From contig NC_045138.2 in the NCBI RefSeq assembly GCF_008831285.2, positions 19,005,934 through 19,069,933 on the forward strand: 64,000 nt of DNA, in the 5' to 3' direction. Within the stretch, counting starts at the first letter, position 1; each line of letters starts with the position of its first letter. Origin of the DNA: Nymphaea colorata (lineage: Eukaryota; Streptophyta; Magnoliopsida; Nymphaeales; Nymphaeaceae). Position numbers and translations under genes: made by a program. This document shows positions 23,452 through 34,972 of the stretch, one piece after another. Under the pieces are notes generated by a model. The model did not search any database. It saw only the letters and a list, made by a program, of their open reading frames with translations, and was not told the origin of the DNA.

Positions 23452-23830
23452 ACTAAGGATGTCAATGGGGAATTCAATCGGATGTACCGTTTACCATATT
23501 TGATTTATCATATGTTCATGTGTTTGGATTTGATTTTGCGTTTGAATTTGAATGAAAGTTTATACCATATCCAAATCAGAATTTTTAAGGCCACAATTCA
23601 AACCCAACGTAAATCTAACTTTTTATTTTTTTCTCTCATGTTTAAGTAAACAACCGAATTTGAACAACATTATGATATACGTATATATGTCCGCAAGCAC
23701 ATTGTGATATGTTGGGAACCGAATAGAAAACTGAATCTGAATTTGGTTTTGATCGGATATTTATTTAAAACTGAATCCAAATCGTTTACATCGGAATCTT
23801 ATCCAACCTCTGAATGATCAAATGTCAACT
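23452..23830. repeat. GAATCCAAAT-type MITE-like repeat
   Basis: Starts TAAGGATGTCAATGGGG, the same kind of end as the element at 13,342. It is filled with TTTGGATTTGATTTTG and GAATCCAAATC words on opposite strands. The right end is not clear, so limits are approximate. Confidence 0.5.
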
Positions 23831-25143
23831 TTTTCCTATCAGGCTTTTCTACAGCAATTAGGTCCTATATCCAATACAAGTCCTATCAATCAACATCTTA
23901 ATTAGATGTAATGCATACTAGCCGATACACGTTCGATATGCCCCCGTATTAACATCACTACCGATAAGAACAGCACGACGAGAAGCTCAAAATGCAAAAA
24001 AAAAATCATGTTCATTAGAGGTGGTTTTTCATAAGCAAGCTGGGGTCTTTCCCATGAGGATGAAATAAATGCTGGTCTCACTAGGACCCGAGGGAGATGT
24101 ATAAATTAATGTGTTATAAGGACTGATTTCATAGGAAAATGGTGTCACATCCCCTCTGGGACCAGCTTTCACATGAAAGCTGGGTCCCTTGAGCTTTCTC
24201 ATCATGTATTTTCCCATTATGTTATTTTGGGAACACATGGTGGTTGGGGGTTTGTCCGCTCATGATTTTTCTTTTATTAAGAGATTGGTTGGCAAGCTGA
24301 CCCAGATAGAAAGCACAACAGAATTCAAAAACTCGATCCGTATTAGATGTCAAGTCCACGGATCAACTGATTCAGAGTTTAAACAGAAGTTTTTGGTTCG
24401 TATTTGTTGTTTTTTTTTTTTTTTTCTGGTGCATCTCTCAGTAGTATGCTCAAAATGTGAAGATCCACGAACTTATATCCATGTTTACGTGATTGGATCT
24501 GGGTATACCAAATTGCATGAATGCGGATCCTGATTTACGGTTCATTATGCTATCGATAATATTATTAGGATCCAGACAAAAGAAAATAACAGAATATGGT
24601 CGGAAACATTATTTTAAACAGGAATCTAAATTCGATTGTACTTGTCCTCCGCACTGTTTGATTTGTGGACACAACTTGTGTACATGAAAAATAAAGCTAT
24701 ATATTATCGCGCTAGATCAGCCTGAATCTGCCGATACAAATAAAAATAAAGCTATATATTACGCGCTTTACTTAATTCCTTTGCATGGTGCCGCTCAAGG
24801 TCATCGCCCATCTCTTTTAGTATTATGACATTATATATATATATATATATATAATGTGACCATTCGTTTACATGCATGAACGACATTTCAACTAAATGAT
24901 TGAATTGCTCAAGTTAGATAAGGGTGGCAAAAAAATTGTGTGTATTGATGTGACCCGTAGAGCATCTGGAATGAATGGCTGAAAGCAAAACTCAAGACTT
25001 GCTTCTTCGGCAGGACCAGCACCCCGCTGCCGCAGATGAACATTATTCAAAGGGACCGTTCGAAGTGCCTGCCATACAAAAATGCACTACGGTTACCGGC
25101 TCCAACTCATAGCTATCGCCATGGAACCACTATTAGTTTTTGT

Positions 25144-25184
<41 letters not shown>

Positions 25185-25910
25185 CTTTTTTCTTTGATTC
25201 CTTTTATGATAAGAGTGTCCAACTTTAAGAAGACAAGACAATAAAAGGCTATGACAGAATAGAATATTATACTTTTTTCTTTGATTCCTTCTTAGTGTTT
25301 ATTTTCTCTCTTTCTTTCTCATTTTTTCACCCTTTCCAGATGTATGACAAAAGATGTTTATCAATTTAATGTATGGAATTGAAGACGTATCTAATAGACA
25401 TCATATGCAGTTGTATGTTTAAATTATGAACTGAATGAAATGGAGCAAAGCACTCCCAATCCCAAACTGAAGTAGGCATGGATACAAACACCAGCCATTG
25501 GGCACAGCATGGTAGAGTAAACCTCTAACTGAGCTCAGTGGAGCAACGATTTTGCAACGTCTACCAAGTAGGACACAAAGCTGCTGGTTGAACCACTAAT
25601 GTGTGACAACAAACCCAACTGGGTCATGCAGTTTATGCAGACCTTGCTTCATAGAACCTTCCATTTTTTGTTAAATGATCATTTTATTATTGGGCAATCG
25701 TGTATCTTCTTACTTTCTGTTTTTAAGAAACCATTCTTTATGTGAGAGATTTAGGCTTACTGCCTCTACTCCAGCATCTAAAACCTGGTTGGATCTCAGA
25801 TGTGAGGTTCTTGCTTCTTAGTGTGGATCTTGAATCCACAATGAAAGTAAGTCTCACAAAGTGTGAACTTTATATCAGCATCACAATCTGAGACCCATGG
25901 TGATCAGATC
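23831..25910. other. Intergenic, no gene recognised
   Basis: Contains TA runs at 24,829-24,856 and 25,146-25,181. AAAATAAAGCTATATATTA is repeated about 54 bases apart (near 24,690 and 24,742), and TATACTTTTTTCTTTGATTC is repeated near 25,181 and 25,267. No supported coding region. Confidence 0.45.
24158..24188. other. Strong short hairpin
   Basis: GGGACCAGCTTTCA and TGAAAGCTGGGTCCC can pair over 14 base pairs with one bulged G and a very small loop. It is not followed by a T-run and lies in no gene. It may be the centre of a decayed fold-back element. Confidence 0.7.
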
Positions 25911-25918
25911 TACATTTA

Positions 25919-26120
25919 GGCCGTGTTTGTTTACCGTGGAGCTGTGGATTTGAGGTCTGACTCCTCCCCTCCGGATCTTAAATCCATACCTATTAACAAG
26001 TAGAATGATGATCGATCGAGAGATCCATGCTGCGGCAAGAAGCTGGTTCCACTCTTTGTTTAAGCATTGGATTTCAAACAAAATGGATTTGATCATATTC
26101 AAGAGGAAACAAACATAGTC
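25919..26120. mobile_element. PIF/Harbinger (Tourist-like) MITE
   Basis: The 202-bp segment begins GGCCGTGTTTGTTTAC and ends, in reverse, GACTATGTTTGTTTCC, an imperfect inverted repeat of the GGCCNTGTTTGTTT type. Both sides carry TTA (25,916-25,918 and 26,121-26,123), the 3-bp target typical of PIF/Harbinger elements. No coding capacity. Confidence 0.8.
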
Positions 26121-26123
26121 TTA

Positions 26124-27330
26124 TGTTTGAACATTAAATTTTGCACCGCATGAGGTATAATTATCAATTGGGTATAGTTTCAAAGCTAGTTGGACTTCTC
26201 TCGTGGCAATATATTCGGAGGGCATTTGATAGCATCGGATTTGAGATACGGAAGATTTGAGAACAGTGGATTTAATACCGAACCCCCCCTCCATCTGATC
26301 TTAAATCCGACATTTTCTCAATGCAAAGAAACAAACCAAGTATCTTAAGTTTCGATCTTGCTTACTGTGTTGAACCATGAAAATTTTCATGGAAGTTTTA
26401 CGATATCAAGAAAAACTTGTCATGTCAAATCCACATCAGATTCATAATGCCAAATCCGGAGTAATCAAATGCCCTGGCGGTGAGATGAAACAAGATTGGA
26501 ATGAATGTAGAAAAGAAACAAGATCCTCAAACTGCACGCAGCTCATTTGCAACCCTTGGTCTGCCCATAGTCACCGGCTAATTCTAGTTCAGTGAATTCG
26601 TGGGAGAATTCCAACGCAAGTTATTAATTTGCAAGAAACTTTTGGAAAAAAAGAAAGAAAGATTTCTGAAAACCTCTTTCCCATTGTTCAGAAAATCAGA
26701 AACTCATATTGGTGTATCAAGTATTGGTATTAAATGGAAATCATGTCAAAATGGGCCGCTCGTCCCCTTCGCATGGATCTGACCTCAATGCATGTACTCA
26801 TATTGGCGCTAAATGCGACCAATCCGTCCATTTAACCTTTAAAGTGAAACAAGTGGCAACCTGATCCTCATTCACTGCATGGTATCGTCTTCTCGCTCGT
26901 GACTTCTCAAGATTAAGCTTCCATGGATGAACCTAACTTGAGCTGAGAAGGATAGACACTACCTCCTTCGTCATAGTAGCAGCATGGTGAGACCCTGCCC
27001 ACATGGTTCAATGTAGCAATTTAAAAAAAAAAAAAAAAAATGGTTGAAGAGCACTAATTTAAAAAAAAAAAACTAATTTTTTTAATTAAAAAGCAATGAG
27101 CAAATGAATGAGGACACCAACATAGGAATTGAGAAATTTATCTAAATCTTATAGGGCAACAGCTTACACACAAGCCCACATGTTACTCAGCCGCTAGAGA
27201 AAACTCAAGCTTAACCTTCTAGGGGCTAGGCAGAGTCCGCTAGAATACCTCCACAGTTCCAAACTACAAAGGATCGAAGCTTTTCGGGTCTCATGTTAGA
27301 ATCCAACTGTGTCTGCCCAAGGAGTGTAGT
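26124..27330. other. Intergenic, no gene recognised
   Basis: A-runs near 27,022-27,040 and 27,060-27,070. Short + strand frames at 26,377-26,782 have no recognisable family. The stretch 26,215-26,345, with GCATTTGATAGCATCGGATT and AAAGAAACAAACCAAG, may be another weak Tourist-like copy. Confidence 0.4.
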
Positions 27331-27333
27331 ACT

Positions 27334-27709
27334 AGGGATGTTCAACTCGTTTTGTAAGTTAAACGAGTCGAGTTCAAGCTTCACTGATAACTTGAGTTTG
27401 TAAACGAGTCAAGTTCAAGTTGAATGAACTTGACTGGATAAAACTTAATTAAACTTGTTTGACACTAATACCTTATTTTTTTAATCTCAAAAGCTTAAAA
27501 GGACTTAAATAAAAAATTTAAGCATAATATATATATTAAGGGACACGAGCATAAACAAGTCGAACTCGAGCTCAGACTCAATTAAGCGAGTCAAGCTTGA
27601 GCTCCCCTCATAAAGCTTGAGTCGAGCTCGAGGCCAGGCCATATGTGACTCACAGGAGTCGAGTTCGAGCTCGCCGAGCTCAAGCTTGGCTCGCTCATTG
27701 TACATCCCT
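27334..27709. mobile_element. hAT-like MITE with GAGCTCGA-rich interior
   Basis: Ends AGGGATGTTCAA and, in reverse, AGGGATGTACAA form an 11 of 12 inverted repeat. The right half is filled with GAGCTCGAG, TCGAGCTC and AAGCTTGAG words; the left half with AACGAGTC and CAAGTTGAA. No clear 8-bp target duplication. Non-coding. Confidence 0.7.
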
Positions 27710-27714
27710 TACCT

Positions 27715-29200
27715 CTATACAACCCCTTTAATCATTCGAATGTCACTATTCCAATGCTCATGTCGGTTATGAAAAGCACAAAGCGTTTAAGGTCCAATGA
27801 GTGGCAAATGAATTTGATTAATGAGGCTACAGGGCGTCAATTGGTTTGCTACTGTTCTGATTTGCTCATTTTGATTGCAGATTTGGGGCTTTTTGTTTGG
27901 GCATTTAGACTTGAGATCCCTGAGTTCCCTTTCCTTTAGTGTGTTCACAACTATGTCCCATTTCCACTAGTTCTTGCCGGTTTCTAAGTTGAATATTTTG
28001 GCACCATGGATCAGTAGCAAGTTCATTTTCTCGCACTCTTTCTTACACGGTGTCGTTCCATGTAGCGGTTGGTGGAGATTTGGGAAGCTTGTGGTTTTGT
28101 TGGGGTCTGGATTAAAAAGTTTTGAGTTTCAGTTTTCTAGATTGAAGAATCTGGTGACTAAATATGCTTACTGTTTATCTTTCTGCCAAACATGCTTAAA
28201 TAGTTTGTTGGTGATATTCAATTTTAAGCATGCAGAATGCTTAATCGTTTCCGATAAGCAGGTGTATTTCATCCTATTGTTCAACTGAGAACCGAAGCCC
28301 AGCCTTTCCTCCATGCCCCGAAGGGACTAAACTTGTTTTCATTGCATCGGGATCAGGGGCAGAGCCAGGATTTTTTTCAGGAACGAGCCAAACGGTTAAT
28401 CAAACTTATTCGGGTAGGGCCAAACTAAATCTGAATATAAAAAATACATTATCCAACAAAAAAAAATCGATTTTTGTAATGTAATTTTTTTTTCAAGTAG
28501 TTGGGGTGGCCTAGGCAGGCCCCCTCCCTGCTCGGGATGATGCCTCTGCTATGTTTCAGCATGATGTCTCTGCTATGTTTCAGCTTGCATATTAGTGTTC
28601 TGCCTTTTGTATTATAGAAAATCAAAAAGAAGATTGGCCGCCTAGAACCCACCCCATCAAGTATGACTGAATACTCAATCGAATATGCTAAATGCATATT
28701 TTTTTAGCAAAACTTGCTTTAAGTATGTTTTGGGTGTAGGAGGCTGATTATTGGTATTGCTCGATGCAACTTTTAGTTTACTTTCAAGAGATATTAAGTA
28801 TGTCGGATATGGAAACTTAATAATCCACTCGTATTTCTACAGTTCTTTAGAAAATTAGGTAGTTGTAGTGGATGATCACGGAATCCTGTCCGTATCAGTT
28901 GTGTGCAACTGATCTTTCATTTTACTCAGAACTAGAAATTATAATGCATTGAAAATGATTAAGCCTTATGACATGGTAAATAAACTGAATATTATAATGT
29001 ATTGAAAATGATTAAAACTTATGACATGGTAAGTACGACAGTGTACTAATTGCATCTTGTACTTAGGCTTAAACAGGGGGCTAATGCGCTTGGGGAATCA
29101 AAACATTGTTTACAACTTATTTATTTCATCATAGCTTATGCTTCACCATTTATATATTTTATCATGGCTTGTGCTTCCTTTACAAGTAATGCCCAAAAGA
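27715..29200. other. Intergenic, no gene recognised
   Basis: Holds a partial GGCAGAGCCAGGATTTTTT repeat (about 28,360-28,445), a 24-bp tandem duplication near 28,536-28,585 (GATGYCTCTGCTATGTTTCA) and a 53-bp imperfect tandem duplication near 28,941-29,035 (ATAATGYATTGAAAATGATT). The + strand frame 27,974-28,288 has no recognisable family. Confidence 0.45.
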
Positions 29201-29216
29201 AGTGGATAATGTTATG

Positions 29217-29582
29217 TAGGGCTGCACAACGAATCGAGCTCGAGTCAAACTCGATTCATTTATAAATGAGTCGAGCATGAGTTCAAATGTATGTTTGAAA
29301 TGTTAAATGAGCCGGGCTTGAGTTGTAAGAGCTCGACTCGGCTCCACTACATAATAAATGTTAAAGTATAATGAGAAAATAATTAAATGAGTAGCATAAA
29401 CTAGTTAAGTGAGTTGACGAATTAAAAGAAATGAGACATGTTTAACATATACAAGTTAAGCAAGTTAAGTTGGAGCTCAACTTGAGTTTTTTGTCGAGTT
29501 CGAGCTCCACTTTTCTGAGTCAAGTCAAAGTCACGCTCGAACTGATCCAACTCGAGCTCTACTCGACTCATGTGTAGCCCTA
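29217..29582. mobile_element. hAT-type MITE with GAGCTCGA-rich interior and target duplication
   Basis: The left end TAGGGCTGCACAAC and the right end in reverse TAGGGCTACACATG match at 11 of the first 12 positions. Flanks ATGTTATG (29,209-29,216) and ATGTTATA (29,583-29,590) agree at 7 of 8, an hAT-size target duplication. The interior is rich in GAGCTCGAGT, CGAGTTCGAGCT and related words. Best-defined member of the GAGCTCGA family in this window. Confidence 0.8.
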
Positions 29583-29590
29583 ATGTTATA

Positions 29591-31720
29591 TAGAAAATGA
29601 CCCTACAGTAAAAGTGCCAATATGTTGATGCTTTGCCTACAATCGTTCAAAATTTTGAAAATTAAAAAAATAACAAAACGAAACCAAAAAAAAAAAACCT
29701 GCTCTATCACCTAACGTATATTATCATGTTATATATTTTGCAAGGTTAGGCACCATATATGCTCATCGTACTCCAGGGAAGCCTTTTTCATTTTTTATCT
29801 ATTTGGGCAAATGTGACTACACCATATTATTCCCCATTATGAGAACTCTTAGTAAGAACGGAACAAACTTACTACCTTACATCATCTCTTCCGCTGTTTA
29901 TTCCACTGTTTCCAAAATTCTCATGCTTGTAACCTGTCATATAGATACACGGTTCTTGTCTATTTATTTAAGAGAGAAGATAAAGGATAAGTGAGACCAG
30001 CGAAAAGTTTGCAATTATTAATCTTTTATTTTTACATACTTTGTTATTTTATTTTTAGTGCATAGTATGCATATTTTAATTTATGTTTTTTAAAAACAAT
30101 ATTTATTTTAATTTCGAAGTATTTTTTCGTTTACTATACCAACGCCCTTCTGTCAAAAATTTTTGACACGACTAATGGTTGCCTCAGCACTTCATTTTCC
30201 AATGGACATGAAAAAAAAATGTTAAAAATTCAAGCTAGGTTTAGCTAAGCATGACATCTAAGGGGTTGACTAAAAGCAGGTATTGCCTTAGCTGTTTCAT
30301 GAATTTATCGTAATCTTCAGCACAGATTTTCAAAACACTACTCAATAGATTAATGAAATGCCTAAAGAAAGATGCTCTCCGTTGTATGGAGCGCCAATTA
30401 TGCGAATTCAACATGCGGTGCGGAAGACATTTTGTTTTTTGACATTCGTAAGAAAATATATCTAACAACCTCCGAGAGTAATGGCCCCAACAGCCAGAAA
30501 ATAACTCTTTGGGTTTGGAACCCCCAAAAGTACCTCATTTTTACTCGAATCAGAATCCGGTTTTTCTCAGAAAAAAAAAGACACCATCAGCATATTCCTT
30601 CACCACCTAATGGCACCTTTGCTAAGAAAACGAATAATAGAAAGTGCTCGGAGAACGCGTCGGGCAACAGCTGTGTAACATGCCTTGCAATATGCTTTCG
30701 AGAGTACTGCGGCAGGCGACCGTAGACCCCTTTTAGTCTACACCCATAACGTGGTTTCAACTAAATGAAACCTAAAACTCCAGCTTACCAACTCAACTAA
30801 AGGTTTTGAGCGTAAAGCTCGGTCTAAATGACTGCAAAAAACAAGAAGACCGGGTAAGGAATACATCTATATCTAAAGCGGAAGGGAACAGCTTTCATTG
30901 ACATTAAATAAAAAACAGAAAAGAGAGAGAAAATACAACTGCTCCACTGGAATCACCAACTCAAGCGATTGGTCCCAGTTGTTTATAGTGTCTTTCGTAC
31001 CTGGTTTCGCAATAAATCACTTTTATACAAAAACTTGGCTTGATGGTCAAACCACGTACCAAAAGGGCATGATGATTGCCTAACTTTAATTTTGGATCCC
31101 AAGACAAGACGAGGAGCTATGAAAAGCAAGCATCGCAAGTTATCTGCCAGACAAGACATTTTTTTCTTCCCAGGCTTTTTCTAATTGCAAAAAATCATAA
31201 TGATAGGAGCTCAAAAGAGGCGTAAAGCTTTCAAATAACCAAACGTCGTATTAACGCAATCTAAAGGATAACAACAAAAGCGGATCAATCTCTACATTAA
31301 GCCTATTTAAAAGAAAATTTCAACATAAGTTCTTGAACATTCCACCGAACCACGAACACCAAGAAAAAGATCAACCATAATCCTACCTCCTTTTTCCATT
31401 CTTTCTAATATTTGCCTCAACGAGCTACTGATCCTACGCTCCCTAGCTATACGAGAAATTAGAACAAGCGCAGGCAAATTCTTAGCAAACAACTGCAAGC
31501 ATGCTTCCGAAGCGCAGAAGAGCCGCGGCGTTCGGTCAGGGAAGATTGATTGACTGAGTCCCCAATTTCAGAATCTGTTTCATTACAAAAGCAAAATGAG
31601 GAATCTGATCATTGCAGGTGTGTGTGTGTGTGAATGTATTTATATATAAAAAGATAAAACTGAAAGAAAAGACCTGTAAGTGAAGAAATTACCTCATCAG
31701 AAAATGGAGCTTCAGGCTGC
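29591..31720. other. Intergenic, no gene recognised
   Basis: The + strand frame 30,372-30,725 (117 codons) and overlapping - strand frames show no known family and no conserved-looking motif. A GT run lies at about 31,619-31,632. The right part may be 3' flank of the - strand PNRC-motif gene. Confidence 0.4.
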
Positions 31721-31725
31721 ATGCG

Positions 31726-32035
31726 GCATCTAACCACGTAACACTACTAGATCAAACAAACCTTTCGACAGCCGCTACACCTAGACAGGAGACAGAAATC
31801 TACACAGAACAAGAAAAAGAGACGATGCAAAGGTCATGGCGCAATGCATGTCAAAAGCACGCAGAGCCGTTCTGGTGGGCATCTAACCACGTAAAGTCTA
31901 CCCGAGTCCAACTAACAATTCGACAGCCATTACACCTAAAAAGGAAATCGAGAGACCTCGACAGATCAAGTGTGAAAGGAAGGAGATGATGCAAAGGTCA
32001 TGAAGCATGTCAAAGTAGGCAGAGCCGCTCCCAGC
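31726..32035. repeat. Diverged tandem duplication, period about 153 bp
   Basis: Two adjacent units start GCATCTAACCACGTAA at 31,726 and 31,879. They share, in order, TTCGACAGCC, TACACCTA, GATGCAAAGGTCATG, CATGTCAAA and GCAGAGCCG, with point differences and small indels. It lies about 570 bases downstream of the PNRC-motif stop codon. No coding function recognised. Confidence 0.8.
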
Positions 32036-32603
32036 TTCCCCTTCCAAAAATGCGGGAAAGCGTAGGAAAGACATGCTGCTACTAAATGCCTCTGATAGAG
32101 AACAACGAAGAAGAAGCTTGGGTATGCGATAGAATAAGTTTGGTAAAGCATTCCCAAGCGTAGATGGTTGAAGCTTGGGAAGCAGAATGAAGCCAAGAGG
32201 GAGGAAAAAAGAAAACGCTTATAGTTGCTAGTGGAAAGAAAGACTAGAGACAGAAGAAGACGAAGAAACAAGTCAAGCCAAGCAAAGGGACGAGATATAC
32301 AGAAACTTCAGTAATCTACTTGAAAAGTCAAGTAAAATTAGCAACGGAACTAGAAGACAGTATCTACTAATACATGACCTGATATTTCACTATCTTACTC
32401 TTCAGACAACCTAGAACAAATTAGCAAAACAAGGAACCGTAATACTAAAGTTTGGCTTGAACTAGGTAACCCAACTAAAAGCCACTAATTGAAATTCATT
32501 ATTCCCACCTATGTACATCCTAAAGACAACAACAACAAGGAAGAATCTACTCATGTCACTAGGTGGAGCTTATTTACAGAACTAATGGAATTCCCCTCAT
32601 GAT

Positions 32604-33224
32604 TTAGTTATCCTGAAGATCAAGATGGAGAATACGCCTCAAATCTTTGGTTGCAGAAGCAGCATCCAGAGAAAAGGCACGACCGGACGATGAAAAATGA
32701 GGATCTCTAGAAGGGGAAGGAGGGGCAGATTTCACGACGGGTGCCCTTGAGAATTCACGTTCCGGACCAGGTAACTCCAGAGAGACACTGCGTTTCTGCC
32801 GAAGTGAAAACTTTGGTATGGGAAGTGAACTTGGAGGCGGAGAGTTAGAGTATGTTGGACCAGCCCAGCGCTCTGAACGTGGCGAAGCAGAGAAAAAGTC
32901 AGTCCCTCCGAGGGCAAAAGAAAGATCATCGATGCCATGCTTGTTTTTACATGCGATTGGAATCGGGCTGCTACGCCTACTGCCTTTGATTTTTTTGTTC
33001 TTGGATGATCTATCAGTTCCACGAGAACGCGTAGACTGGTGGGACGTTTCCGTTGCACCATATCTGACCTGATCTGTACCATAATAACCACCACTTGTGA
33101 AAGCGAATGGAGGAGGGAAAATGCCCGTTCTTGACTGCGAACTTCGGCAATTTACAGGATTCTGGTTATGTGTCTCCTGCTGACGGACATATTGTTGCTG
33201 ATCTAAGAGAACAAGAGTTTCCAT
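32604..33224 (-). CDS. PNRC-motif protein (proline-rich nuclear receptor coactivator family, plant type)
   Basis: The main reading frame gives 206 residues from METLVLLDQQQYV. The diagnostic part is the proline motif SNSPPPSSLPIPKF (residues 127-139), which fits the PNRC family; in animals such motifs bind the EVH1 domain of the decapping activator DCP1 and nuclear receptors. A role in mRNA decapping or transcription co-regulation in plants is inference. Also visible are a basic patch KNKKIKGSRR (75-84, possible nuclear signal), Ser/Pro-rich linkers and a conserved-looking C-terminal helix ATKDLRRILHLDL (191-203). There is no signal peptide or membrane segment. I chose the METLV start because plant relatives, as I remember them, begin this way. 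The frame is open upstream, however, and joins two leader exons in phase (see the leader entries), which would add 60 residues. Confidence 0.82.
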   Translation of the reverse strand: METLVLLDQQQYVRQQETHNQNPVNCRSSQSRTGIFPPPFAFTSGGYYGTDQVRYGATETSHQSTRSRGTDRSSKNKKIKGSRRSSPIPIACKNKHGIDDLSFALGGTDFFSASPRSERWAGPTYSNSPPPSSLPIPKFSLRQKRSVSLELPGPEREFSRAPVVKSAPPSPSRDPHFSSSGRAFSLDAASATKDLRRILHLDLQDN

Positions 33225-33522
33225 TGACGCAAACGCTTCAAGCTTGCAAATACACGATCTGAATTAAATTAAATATCTGTGCCTTCGCAAGGAAAATCTA
33301 TGCAACACTGGTCATCTGAGTTAAAGCACCCAATTGCAAGAATTGCAACCCGAAACGAGGGATGCGGATAAAAAGCTGACTTCTCTGACTAGCTTACAAG
33401 TCTGAAGACCCTGAACCCATCCGATCCCCTTTTTAGTCTGGGTCTGCTGAACAACACGTAGATTTTCATGTGCCAAAAACGCTTTGCAACTTCGGAGAAA
33501 ACCCTCAAAGCGAGTCCGTTAC

Positions 33523-33559
33523 CTTGGACAGAAGAAGCCCGTCGAACACGATATTTTCT
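33523..33559 (-). other. Probable 37-bp internal exon of the PNRC-motif gene
   Basis: Read on the - strand, TTACTGCAG|AGAAAATATC begins it and TCCAAG|GTAACG ends it: good acceptor and donor. Joining it to the leader exon (donor at 34,433) and to the main exon (acceptor before 33,258) keeps one frame open into METLV. If it is skipped, the frame starting at 34,541 instead shifts and stops shortly after the main ATG, acting as an overlapping upstream ORF. Confidence 0.5.
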
Positions 33560-34432
33560 CTGCAGTAATATGAAAAGTGAAACGGGTCATTCTGTCACTA
33601 TACAAGGGGGAGGAGGTTAGAGAGACAAAGAGACGTTCCACCACAAAGGCTAAAAATTAGTGCGACCTAAATGGCCCATAAAGAGTGATGACGAACACGA
33701 TCGCAGAAACCAAATCATGATAACATTTTCTTCAATAAAGCACCCTCCACCAAAAGACTAGTTTTTTTTTCCTAAGAAAAAAGAAAGAAAATAGCATTTG
33801 CAGTTAAGAAAGCATCAGAATAAGTTGATTACAACAAACTCTTCAACGAACATGCCATGATATAAACGGAGCAGCGTAGCCGAAGAATGATATCACCAAA
33901 TAATCAACAAAAAAATATTTTTCGCTGACGATCTTGGAAAAAAATATAAGTACTGGTCTAGAGACTCAATATAGTGATACAGACACAAAAGATTGAACAA
34001 GCTAACTAAATAGGGAAAACTTTTGCTAAAAAGGAAGGATTAACCACAAAAAGGGGAAAAAGCGAGACTATTTCCGATTATTTCTCAATAAGCAGGCAAT
34101 ATTCTCCATAGTAGCCAAAAAAGAGTTTCGGAGACGCCTCAAGAGATAATAATTTCTGCAATCTTCCACAAATAGCGCAGAAATAAACCGCAAAGCGAGC
34201 TAAATTTTCACATACAAGTCTCTCAAAACTCCAAGCATCCGTTGGTCAAATACTAAGAAGTAAGAAATGCATCAAAACCGTTCACATCCAATCAACAAAC
34301 AAAATTCAGGTATTCTCAAAAAAGTTAGATCCAAAAAAACTATATTGTTCATGCTACACGAGAAGCCGACCACTGAATCCAGAAAAAAAAAAAGGATCCC
34401 TAAATCTTCACCACTCATGTTTAAACACTAAC

Positions 34433-34935
34433 CTTTCGACTCAAACCTTCCAGATCTGCTCACAGAGAAACAATCCAACCCTCTACGCCCCTCTTTCTCT
34501 AGACCTTCCAGATCGATCTCCCAAAAACCTCCACCAATCATGCAGATTCAACTCCGTCTCTCTCGATTCACGCGCTAAACACCAGAAACACAAAATCTTC
34601 CGGTAATTTCTCAGATCCGAGCTGAGAATGCTCCGATAAACGTCGATGCAGAAGAAAAATCAACTCTACACCGCTTTCCACAAAGAAACGCCGCGAGATC
34701 GGGAAATCCCCCAAAAATCCGCCGGAGTTTCGTACAGCGTGCAAGGAAGTGAAGGTTCACGAGATATCGTCGCTATTCCGCAAGGAAGAAGTCGTTACTT
34801 CAGACGGATTTCGCTTCTACTTGGCGCGGAAGCTCCGTCCCAGGAAGAGAGACAGAGAGAGAGAGATGAGGATGGGAGAGAAGGGGGGGGGAGGAAAAAG
34901 GAAAAATGAAGAGACGAAGCAGCACCAGATTCACG
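34433..34935 (-). other. Probable first exon (5' leader) of the PNRC-motif gene
   Basis: Lies downstream of a TATA-like box and contains a CT-rich stretch (the complement of 34,846-34,867). The donor TCGAAAG|GTTAGTG is at 34,433. The first ATG seen on this strand (34,541) opens a frame of 36 codons beginning MIGGGFWEIDLEG and running to the donor. This is either the start of an N-terminally extended protein or an upstream ORF. Confidence 0.5.
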
Positions 34936-34963
34936 CGGACGTGAAGGGAGCCAAAAAACTGAA

Positions 34964-34972
34964 TTTAAATAT
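34964..34972 (-). promoter_or_regulatory. TATA-like box of the PNRC-motif gene
   Basis: The - strand reads CCATATTTAAATTC about 30 bases before the assumed leader start. Position and CT-rich leader downstream fit a plant core promoter; no direct evidence of use. Confidence 0.4.

Noticed and set aside
24158-24188. Conserved plant miRNA precursor
   Set aside because: The stem is too short and contains none of the conserved miRNA sequences I know.
30372-30725. 117-codon + strand frame
   Set aside because: Overlapped by - strand frames of similar quality, no family recognised.
32818-33072. 84-codon + strand frame, and the 120-codon - strand frame at 32,732-33,094
   Set aside because: Both overlap the PNRC-motif coding exon in other frames, and neither has a recognisable family.
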